NCBI GenBank assembly: GCA_023053575.1
Contig: JAKZAP010000005.1
Span: forward strand, 10,292,001 to 10,356,000
Length of the DNA: 64,000 bases
Reading direction: 5' to 3'
Source: Branchinecta lynchi
Taxonomy: Eukaryota; Arthropoda; Branchiopoda; Anostraca; Branchinectidae
The translations under genes were made by a program, and so were the position numbers. Of this stretch, positions 36,368-48,300 are shown piece after piece (position 1 is the stretch's first letter; each line of letters begins with the position of its first letter). Under the pieces are notes generated by a model. That model ran no database searches, was not told the DNA's origin, and was given only the letters and a program-made list of their open reading frames with translations.

Positions 36368-39300
36368 ATGAACGTCGAGAAAGACAGTAATATACGTGAA
36401 ACTGGTCCTTGAATAATCAAGTGGATATATCAGAAACACGAATCAAATATTGGAGAACAAAAAAGAGACTAACTGGATACAGCACACATATAGGCTCCGA
36501 AATCTAAAACAAGCTTATTCAGATTGTTTGCATTATTAGTCTGTTTTAGCCGGGGACGTTTTTTCACGGGGCCGTTTAGGTTTGGGACAATTTGCGACGG
36601 GGAAGTTTCGTAATGGTGACGTTTTTTCATGGGGACGTTTAGGCTTGGGACAATTTGTCATGGGGAAGTTTGTTAATGGGGACGTTTTATCGTGGACACG
36701 TTTTGCGATGGGGACGTGATTCGTCTGTTTTAGCCGGGGTCGTTTTTTCATACGGCCGTTTAGGTTTGGGACAATTTGCGACGGGAAAGTTTCGTAATGG
36801 TGACGTTTTTTCATGGGGACGTTTAGGTCTGGGACAATTTGTCATGGGGAAGTTTGTTAATGGGGACGTTTTATCGTGGACACGTTTTGCGATGAGAACG
36901 TGACGACTGGGGACATTTTTCAGATCAGGTTTGATTTACTAGTTCGTTTCTTACAGTCCGCGACTTTGTCTCCGAAGTTCAACAGCCTTACGAGGACCCT
37001 TGCCAAGAAGAGCCGAAATATCGCTGCCATCGTAGCTGACGTATCCGTTTTCAGCAATCGTTTGAATATAATCAAGTTGATTGAATCCTCCGTTATTTTC
37101 ACAACCAAATGTATACACTGAGAGGCCAAAACGAAAAAAAAATATAGTATTTAACTATACTCAGATTTAGGCCTAAAGCGCGTTTTACGCGTCTTTCTCA
37201 AGTCGTATTGCAATGAGTAAACCAGTGACATATATCAAGATTGTTGTAGTAATCAAGTGATGACTAAGGCGCTTTGCATGGCGCGAAGTGAATCACGATC
37301 TCATGACGAAGAGGGTGAAGGTGTTGAGGGGTTGGATGCTTAAGACACTAAACCGTCCGCCTATGAGTCAACGTCCCAAAATACATAGCAGATACAAGAG
37401 CCGAGGGTGTGGCTACTTCATTCAAACTGTCCCAAGCCTACCATTTTTGTGAACATACGCATATGGAGGGGAGGGGGGGGGGTAACCTGAGAGGAACAAT
37501 AATGTAAACCAAATCGTATAAAGACTACCCGCGCATCCTAAATGAAGCCGACAAGGTATTATTTCTTTATTTATTATATGTTATTATTTCGTTATTATAT
37601 GTTTTACTTGTGTTATTAGCGTTTTGTGTATTAATTGCCGTTAAGAATAAAAAAACTCGAACCTTAAAACCTATTTAATTGGTTTCTTCGTGTGTTAGTT
37701 TACACTGCGATATAACTAATTGATCTCGCTTTTGTCCGATACATAATTTGGTGACATTTATTATTAAAGGATTTTACTAAAGGATCAAACCCGTCTTACC
37801 CTGTTGACTCTCTTTGAGCCACAGCGGGCTTCCCCTTTCTCTGAGGAGCTTATTGGTACTCCTCAGATTGTGCAAGTTACTTCAAATGACCTAGAATTGA
37901 TCACTTTCGAGTTCATTGCACGGCATATTACACTATATATTTTGACTGGAAACAAGACCAAAGGAAACAAGACCAAAAATCCCAAAAATTTAATATTTGA
38001 TCCAGACAGTTACATATTTTTATTTTTAAAATTTAGAAACAGATCAAGGCTTATAGTGGGGGTTGAAATACCTTCAAAACTTAAAAAAAAAATCTTTTTT
38101 TTTTTAGTTTTCGAAAGACATGTACAATAGCTGGTAGAACTGAGAAAACCAAGTTCAGATACGGATTCAGCAGTTTACCCTTCTAAGTCACATCGATTTT
38201 GACGTAACTGATCGAAACTTCCTGCCTTATCAATCAATCAATCAGTTTATTTAATTCGAGATTTTACACATCACATAATAAAATTACACTAACACAGGAA
38301 ATTTCTTTACTAAATATATACAATCATTTTAACCATTAGGTGGCTCGGGGCAATAACACAGTCGACGGAAAAGTCGGTAGAAATGGCCGGAACGGCATTC
38401 TGCATTCTCACGAATTGCCTTTAAAAGTGGATTTTCGGAAACTTCTACCCTTGCAACAAAACTAACTATCGCTTTCCGTCTCATAACATCAAAAGATTCA
38501 GTTTCGTTTTCTAAAAACATTTGACTAGCAGAGTAACGTCGATTGTATGAAAGGAGATGACGGAATGCATTGTTAAAACAAACTTTTAAGTTACGCATCG
38601 TCGTTTCAAGATAGTTATCAAAAAGTGGGAGACAATATAGTTGCGTGCAATACGTCTTAAATAAAAGAATTCTCACCGACACAGTACAAAATTTAAAATT
38701 ACGAATTAAGTGGTTCGCACGCCCACAAAGACCCCGATACTGACTCGAAATTGCTGAGTCATTATACAGATCATCGTCTAAAAAATAACCTAAGTACTTC
38801 ACTTTATGCACTCTCTTCAAGACAAAATCACCAAGTCGAATAGCCGGAAATATCAGGAATTTAAAATGTTTCGGGATAAAAATCATGTAATTGCACTTTG
38901 CAGAATTGAAAATAATGTCATGCGTCGCTGCATAATTTGCACAAATCTTCAACAGGAGATTTAATGCGTTCGCCGACGGCGCCATTAGAACCATGTCATC
39001 AGCGTAAGCGATCGAATTCAAAAACACACCAGAGATGTTACAGCCTACACGGCTCTCCATTAATTGTTTACAAAGGTCATCTATAAAAACATTAAATAAA
39101 AGAGGTGAAATAATTCCCCCTTGTTTAATTCCGTTAGCAGCATGAAAAGGAGCGGACAGTTCTGACCCCCACTTGACACGAAACTCCTGTTGAACATACC
39201 AATTTGAAAGGAAATCAACCAGCAGCTTTGGCATACCCCTTGTCCGTAACTTTTCAAACAACTATTCGTGGTTATCACGGTCAAAAGCTTTTCGTATATC

Positions 39301-42300
39301 TAGAAAACAAGTGAAAACAAGACTTCCAAGACCCAGATAATAACACACAGTTTGCAAAAAATACAAAAGTCAGTGCCATGCTTCTGTTTAAAACTAACAT
39401 GGTATAGAGTAGTCGAATACTTACTAAACAAAATATGGATGGCTCCGTCGTAGACTAGAACTGAGAGAGGTCCAGCAAACAGAACGGCAGTCAAAAGCAA
39501 AGGCACAATTGTGGCCTGGAGGACACCTGGTAGCCGAAGACCCATGAGACTTAAAAGACCAACCTAAAGAACACAGTTCTTAGTTTGAGGAGACAGAAAC
39601 TGCAGAAAGTTTATATGCACCTTCGAATTGTTAGGACCTCTTGGGTATCACAGTGTATAGTAATGCGCTGACGATGCAGTTATGCAGGAAAGGCTGACTA
39701 GGCTCAAAACAATAAAAAAAGAGCTACGAGCCCATATGGCACTTTTTACGAGTAGGTGGTGCAAGAAAGTAGATGATAGACAGGCCATCCAAAAATGCGG
39801 TTGGGACCTAGAAATATGATATTTAGTTTCTCTCAAAACCGCCCAGTTTCCAACTGATCATTAAGGATTAAAGTACGCCGCGTGGTCTTATTTGTTGCTG
39901 TTACAGGAACATCCGCGTCTATACATATATATCCACAAGTATACAAGAGTTGAACTTGAGACATGTCATAGACGAACTTAACTCAAAGTAAACCTGGGCC
40001 CAGTTACCCGTGGACGGGAGGGTGGGAGGGGCATCAAATTGCATGTCTAGACATAAATATCCTCGGCTATACCAACTTAGAGTTTGATTCCAGTTACTGG
40101 TCAAATTCGTTACTCATGGGCAAACTGGGCCCACTTGCCCATCAACGGGGAGGGTGGGGAGTGGTTCAACTCCGCATATATATTCCCAACCCATTGATCC
40201 AAAAGCAAAAAGAAAATTCCACACTATATCTCCAGTTATGGTCAAGTTAAAAAAACAAAAAAAAACAAGAGCTACGAGCTCATATGGCACTTGTACGAGT
40301 AGGCTGTACAAGAAAGTAGATGAGAACGTCACAAAATACACCCGCCAGCCGCCATCCAAAAATGCGGTTGGGAAATAGAAATAGAATATTTAGTTTCACT
40401 CATTTCTGAGCAGTTCCGGCATCGTCTCGATTGTCTGTAGCAAATGCACATGACTGTTCAAACTTTCATCCCAATAAATCCATTTGTTTGATCCCTAGAC
40501 GTGCTACACCATTTCCGGTACTCACTCTATCTCCACCTACCGTGGCCGAATCTGGTTCGGAATAAAAAAAAATCGACCACCTAAAGCATCTTCTTTCATA
40601 CCATCTATCAAGTTTCACTCGAATCTGAGCATTTTTGGAATGTTCCGGTACCCCCCCCCCCCTCCCACCAACGTGTCGGAGCCGGTTCGGGCCCAATCTC
40701 TTAATTCCCTGTTCCTGTCCATCAAGTTTTACTGAAATTGGAGCATAGCCTATCTGCAAGTTTCCAGTACCCCCCCCCCCCCCTACCTTGGCCGAATCCG
40801 GCTAGGACGCCAAATAACAAATCTAGGCCGCATAAACTCGGCACTGTCGAATTTGCATCTCATTCGGTCCATCCGTTTGGTTTTTGTGCATGTCAAAAGT
40901 CCCCCCACCCCCAATTCCCCTAATCGTGGTCGCATATGGTTCGGACGCATGTCTTACATGTCGAGGCCATCGATTCGCATCACCCATGAAGTTTCACTCG
41001 AATCAGACCACTCGTTCGCAATTTATAAAAGTCAATTTCCATATTTCTGGTCTCTTGCTCCCCAAAAAATGCTCGGATCTGGGAACGGAAGTTTCCGGGG
41101 GTATGTTGTGTCAGGTTCTTAAGTCAAGATAATTCGGGTCGCTAATATGCCTGCAAAGTTTCGTTGTCGTTTTACATCTGGAACTATTCTAACTCACGAC
41201 TACCGGAATTCCAGGAGACCCCCTCCAGCTCCCCCCACAGCGCCCCGAAACCATCTGGCTCCGTCAATTTCATCTAGGCCTAATGCTTGTGCCATCCATT
41301 AAGTTTCGTCCCAATCCCTCTGCTTTTAGAGTTTCTTGAGTTTTCCACCCCACCCCACCCCATCCCCACAGGTATCGGACCCGACCCGGACGTGACACTG
41401 AACGTCCGAGGCGATAGCTCACCAGACAAGTTTCATTTAAATCCGATCACCCGTTCAAAAGTTATGCACGCCACTAGATTCCGGACTCCCCATCCACCCA
41501 CTCCCCCCACGATGGTCGGGTCGGGGAAACGGCTGTTCTCAAGTCAATCTGTTCGGATCCCTGACATACCTGCCAAGTTTCATCGCCCTAGGACATCAGG
41601 AAGTAAGCCGAACTCGCGGGATCGCTAGAAATCCGGACCCCCACCCCAACTCCCCCACAGTGCCCCGATCCGGTCCGGTTATGTCAATGACGTGTCTAGG
41701 ACTTGTGCTTGTTTTTTCCACCAAGTTTCATCCCGATCCCTCCACTCTAAGCGTTTCTCAAAATTTCCGGTTCCCTCCTCCAACTCCCCCCAGTGTCATC
41801 GGATCCGGCCCGGATATAAAGTGAGATGTCTGAGACACGAGGTCATCATAAATATCAAATTTCATCAAGATCCGATCACCCGTTCGCAAGCTAAAAATAC
41901 CTCGAATTTTGGCTTCACCCTCCCTCCACTCCCCCCCAGATGGTCGAATCGGGGAATTGACGATTTCCTATTTAATCTGGTCGGGTCCCAGACATGCCTG
42001 TCAATTTCCATCGTCCCAGCACATCAGGAAGCACGGAACTCGCGGGATCACTACAAATTCGGACTTCTCCCCCACCCCCACAACTCCCCCAAAGTGAGCG
42101 GATCCGTTCCGGTTATATCAGTCACGTATCTAGGACTTTTGCTTGTACTTTCCACCAAGTTTCATCCGGATCCCTCCACTCTAAGTGTTTTCCAAGATTT
42201 CCGGTTTCCCCCTCCAACTCCCCCCAGTGTCACCGGATCCGGTCTGGATTTAAAATGGAGGGTCTGAGACACGAAGTCCTTCCATATATCAAGTTTCATT

Positions 42301-45300
42301 AAGATCCGATCACCCGTTCGTAAGCTAAAAATATCTCATTTTTCCTATTTTTTCCGGATTCCCCCTCCCTCCACTCCCCTCCAGATGGTCGGATCGAGGA
42401 AGCGACAATTTCCAATTTAATCTGGTCCAGTTCCTGGTATGCTTGCCAAGTTTCATCGTCCTAGCTTATCTGGAAGTGCCCGAACTAGCAAAACCGGGAC
42501 CGACAGACCGACTGACGGACAGAAATTACAATCGCTATATGGCACTTGAGTAAGCTCAAGTGCCATAAGAAAAGGCAGTCAGGGCCCAATTGCCCCTGAA
42601 CCAAGTGGAGGTGGGGTTTGGGGCCCACAAAAAGCAAACAGAGAACCCAATACTCACGAACCTACCAAGTTTCAACTTGATACATGCTGATTCCTGTTAC
42701 GGGTAACGAACTTTACTCTTGGGCAATCTGGACCTAGTTGCCCTTGAACGGGGTGGTAAGTGCAACTTTGAAAATAATTTCCCAGCCCTAGGACTTACAA
42801 GTACAAAGAATTGCATCGTCCTATGTCCAGGTCTGGTCAAGTTATGAACATAATACATTGGACAATCTGGGCCCATTTGCCCCTGAACAGAGTAGATGCG
42901 GGGCTGGGACCACGAAAAGGCTGCAAAATTGAGTTCTCCATATACGGTGTATTACCACCCCAGATAGGAGTAAATACTGCCGGCGGTGGAGGCGGATGAG
43001 ATTTATCTTTAACGGACTTTATCGTAAAAGTTGTTCTTGTCCGGAAAAAGATAAGGACAGTACGTTTGCTTTGGGCGTCCAGATTGAGATGAAAACGTAC
43101 CACTGGGTTACGCAAAGGAAGGTTTGTATCCTTTTCAGGTGTTCATTTTTTCTGTCGGACGATTCTCATCCTTTTTGAGTTGAAACTCTTCCGCAGTAGT
43201 GAGATGCCCCGATACCTACACTGTAAAAAGTTTCTCCGAATAAGGATGCAGTATTTGCTACTGGGATTAATCCTGTCTCTATTGGGATAAAATTATCCCG
43301 AACTAGGGATAATCTTATCTCAATAAAGACAAGATTTATCACAGTAGCAACTACTGCGAAAAAAAAATTTACAGTGTAGCGTCTTATTTCTGGCTCTTTC
43401 TTTGATCAGGAAGTACGAAAGAGAAGAAAGGAACATAGTAAGAACAATCAGTGGAAGAGGGATATCTACAGCCTAAGTTTCAGTCATGGTAAGATTTGTT
43501 GTTTATGTTACCAGGATGTATCTGTCTTTTGCTGAGCAATGATTAAGACATTATGGGATATAAGTTGTGCCTAGCCTAGTGTGAGATCATTTGGTGTCTG
43601 AGAAATTGTCACAAAGATACATGGTATTTAGGGCCCAGTTTACGGATTTACCAGATGTTGACCAGGTTTCTGGTCCAAGTTCTCACTTACGTTTGCATAA
43701 TTGTTTGTGGTTTGTGGATCTGGCATGCGAATCATTTGCCAGATATTAACTTGCTTCAAGTTTGGTAGTAAAGTGGAAAGAAGAGCCACGCATTTCCCAC
43801 CCGGGACATTTTAGTCAGCTTCAGCGGTTTCAATGGTGATATAGTGATCGCAATTTCTGTCCGTCTGTCGGTCGGTCCGGGTTTTGCTAGTTCGGGCACT
43901 TCCACATAAGCTAGGATGATGAAACTTGGCAGGCATATCAGGGACCCCAAATGATTAAGCTGGAAATACTCAATTCCGATCTGAGCATCGTGGGGGGATT
44001 GGAATCTCAAGTTGTCTATAACTCTTGAACGGGTGATCGGATCTTGATGAAACTAGGTATTTGGAAACACCCCGTGTCTCAGAAGACCCACGTAAAATCG
44101 GGACTGGATCCGGTGACTTCGGTGCCAGTTGGAGGGGGAACCGGATATCTTCGGAAACGTTCAGAGTGGAGGGATCGGAATTAAACTTGGTGGGACGAAC
44201 AATCACAAGTCCTAGATACATCATTGACATAACCGGAGCGGATTCGGGCACTATGGGGGGGGGAGGGGAGTTTGGGGAGCGGGTACGGATTCTGATTATG
44301 CCGCAAGTTCGGTACTTCCTGATGTATGATGATGGTGAAACTAGGCTGGCCTATCAGGACTCGAACAGACAGACTTAAGAGTAGTCAGTTGCATGATCTG
44401 GTCATCGTGGGGGAAACTTGGCAAGTGGAAAGAGCTATCGTCTTAGGTGTCCCACGTCAAGTCCGGACCGGATCTGATACTGGGGGGAGGGGTGGGGGGG
44501 GGGGCGGCACCAGAATTTTCGTGAAACGCTTAGCGTCGAGGGATCGGATGGGATTTGCTGGAAGAACAAGTATTTAAGCATATACTTTATTGATAGAACC
44601 CAGATCATGTCGGGGCTCTTTTGGGGGAGTCGAAGGGGATTTCCCGGAATTTCGGTGATCGCAAGCTTGGATACTTCCAGATGTGCTAAGGACTATCATA
44701 CTTGGTAGGTATGTTAGTGACCCCACCAAATACACTTAAGGACCTGACACACTGTCTTAGGAAAACTTTCTTTACAGGATCCGACTATTCGGAAATTGCT
44801 GATTTTCTTAGTTTGCGTCCGATCCGAGAGAAACTTTACGGGTGATCAAAACTAATGAGCTAGATATGCGAAACATGTCTCCGAACCACATGTGGCGATG
44901 GCTCGGGGAGTTGGCGGGGAGGGGGGTCGGAAACTGTGTGACATATGCACAAAACCCAAATGAATGGGCCGACTGGAAAGCAAATTGTACAGTACCGAGT
45001 TTGTGCGGCCTAGTTTGTTATTTGGCTTCCGGACCGGATCCGGCACGGTAGGAGGAAGTTGAAGTGCGCGGAAACCGGAAACTTGCAGTAATGGTCCGAT
45101 TCGAGTCAAATTTGAAGGAAGAGATAAGAAGATGTCAGAGATTCGAAACTTATGTGTTCTAGTAGTATTCGGCCACAGTGGGGGAATTGAAGGGTGAGTC
45201 GTGGAAATTGTATGGCTTGCGTAGGGATCAAACGAGTGGAGTTATTTGAATAAAACTTGGATAGTATAGAGACGATGTGCCGTGGATGACATATTTTAGA

Positions 45301-48300
45301 GTCTGGACCGGATCTGAAAGCGGTGGGGAGGGGGAGTACAGTAGTTTCCCCCCGAAAGTTAAGACTTGGTGAAACTTGATGGCCGGCAAGAGAAGATGCT
45401 TTAGATAATTGTTTATGTGGCTAAACCGGATTCAGGCGCGGTCGGGGGAGTTTGAGGGGGAGGGCTACTGGTAACACAACGGCACTCCTGGGGATCAAAC
45501 TCGTATGATGAAACATTTGCTCCAGATTATCCGAGGCGATGCCGGAAATGCTCAGACTCGCGTGAAACTAGATACCTTATTTCTAGGTACAATCCTAGGG
45601 TGGTTGAGCGAGGTGTTTTGCGACATTCTCATCTGTTTTCTTGTACAACTACTCGTAACAAGTGCCATATAAGCTCTGCCATTTTGAAGTTTTTGTCTGT
45701 TTTGCAGGCATATCATAGAAGTAAACGTAAAGAAAGCAGTCGCGGGAAGCAAACACAATTTTGAAAAGCTGACTGCCCGTCCATCATTGCGACGAAGGAA
45801 AAGAAGAAAGGTGGATATCTAGATACTCTTGATGACTACTTCTCCTTGCCGATGCAAAATCGTCATGTACCTAGCAGAAGAGCCGGAAGCGGCCCCACAG
45901 CTGTCCCCAACGATCGCCTTGATAGGTTTACGTAGGCATTGAGTTGTTGAGTTTTACGAGGAATTTTAGTCGTTAGAGCGACGTTTTCTCGTTTTTCATG
46001 AGGATCCCTATGAGTTACCGTGAATTACTCTGACATATAGCGTACTACGAAATAAAATCTGAATGAAGATTTCCCATAGTTAATGGAGAAATTTTAAACT
46101 CACTTTTGTGTGTGTATGAAAACGATGAATACATTCTCAGCTGCCCTGAACTGCAATTCATTTACTTTACGAACCATAAGGGACGTCAACAAATTCAATT
46201 AATGGCAATTACTGTGCTGGTTAAAAAACGGAAACGGGAAAAGTTATTTTGATTAAGTCAAAGTTAATCTTTTATTTTTGTTTTGACGATGACTAAGAAC
46301 GACAGCTCCAAGGCTTTCTTAAATGTGATTTTTCAGTTTCCTAATAAATTTGATATGTTTACTAGTTACGAATTTACTCGGCCGCTGGCTGAAATTCAGA
46401 GAGACGATCCGGCAACCTTGTAGAATATTTTATCAGGAGCTTTCACTGTAAAAAGTTTCTCCGTATAAAGATTAAACTTAACTGCAGTATTTGCTACTCG
46501 GATTCATCTTATCTATATTTGGTATTAATCTTATCTGCGTAGAGATAAGGATAATCCAAGTAGCAAATACAGTAGTTAACTTTAATCTTTATACGGAGAA
46601 ACTTTTTCAAGTGTTTACCTGGTTTCGGACAAAATCAGCCCGGTCAGTGGAACCCAGCGGTAGTATTTCCTCCTTGTAGAGACGACTTCAACTCTCTTTC
46701 GGACTAATCGTCGTCTTTCCAAAATGTCGATAAACCTCATTTGGATGCAGCTTATTCGTATCTGGGTGGTTTTCGACTGCTCCCACGTACCAGATTAAAA
46801 AGAATCGCCCGGATTAGGGATTATATTATCCTTAAGAGGAGTATTATCGACCGCATTTTCTGTACAGGCAATCCGCATTCGGATACGTTCCGCTCTTAAC
46901 CGGTTTATTTTAGTCCACCACTTCGCCTAGAATGTCCTAATACGGCTTAGTCTTTAACTAACATTAGCCAGAAGTACACCTTATGAGGACTGCTTTCGTC
47001 CTACGGTGGGAGAACCTGGAGCATTCGGTCTCTCCAGAGATAAGATTCGTCTTTGACCGGCGGTCGTAGAATGTCTTGATCTGGGTTAAATTCATCCACG
47101 TGTAATCTCCGAACAAGGATTACTTTCATCCAAGAGGAAATGATACCGACTACGGAGGGTTTTCATCTTTATCTGGACTTCATCCCGACGGAACGATTTT
47201 ATCCTAATAAAGATAAGAGTAACCTGAGTAGTAAATACTGCAGTTAACACTAATCTTTGTTCGGAGGATTTTTTTTTTACAGTGTATACCCCATTAACCA
47301 CAAGTGTACCAAGTTTGAACTTGATACTTGCACTGGTTCACGAGTTATGAGCTCCACAAAAAAACGATGAAAACCGGAAACCGAAAGCTGCTACAGCGCT
47401 CGCAGTAGTGGAAGGAACACTGCAGTAACAAGACCTAAGGTTTCGATGGGATCCCAAAAATTCAATATCTGATCCAGACAACTGGGTCTTCTGACTTTTC
47501 TTAGCCAGATCCAATTATCGCCAGACTCCTTGAACATTTTTACAATTAAAATCCAGAAACAGGTTAAGGCCAAACAGCTAATCATCTGAGAAACCAAGTT
47601 CAGATATGGATTCAGCATGAGTGTTTACCCCTATAAGTCATATCTGTTTTGACGAAAACTTCCTGCCAACTTCCTGGTTTCGGCCGAACTCCAGAACTAC
47701 TTGTCCGGCGACAAAAGAAAGCTAAAAAACGAACTCAGTGTATCTTCTTTCCCCAATAATGAACATCTAATCAACTACAAATAAAAATTTAACTTATAAC
47801 AAATTTCCCTACTCCAGCCGGATTCCAGTCGAACTATATATTCGGGTAAACTATGATTGTCTCACACGGATTCAGCATCTCTTCTTACCCCTAAATCGGT
47901 TATCTAATCAACTAGAAATAAAACTTTAACTTCTAACAATTTTCCGGTTTTGGCCGGATTCCGGGCGAACTACATGTCCGGGTAGAAAATTGTTTTCACA
48001 TAAGCGTTTAGCATGTCTTCTTGCCCTAAATCGAACATCTAATCAACTCCAAATAAAACTTTTAATTTTAACAAACTTTCTGGTTTGGGCCGGAACTACT
48101 TGTCCGTCAAGAAAATGGTTTTCACCATGGTCTTCAGCATGTCTTTTTACCCTTAAATCGAACATCTAATCAACTTCAAATAAAACTTTTAGTTTTAACA
48201 AACTTTCCGGTTTTGGAAAGTTTGTACCCCATAATCGACTATCACATTAGCTGTTTCAAAATATTTTGTTTGCCCCTTAATTTGAACCCCCTCCCCCACC

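Noticed and set aside
37740..38130. A possible LTR retrotransposon start (TTTGGTGAC followed by an open frame)
   Set aside because: No pair of long terminal repeats, no TG...CA ends and no gag or pol motif could be found.
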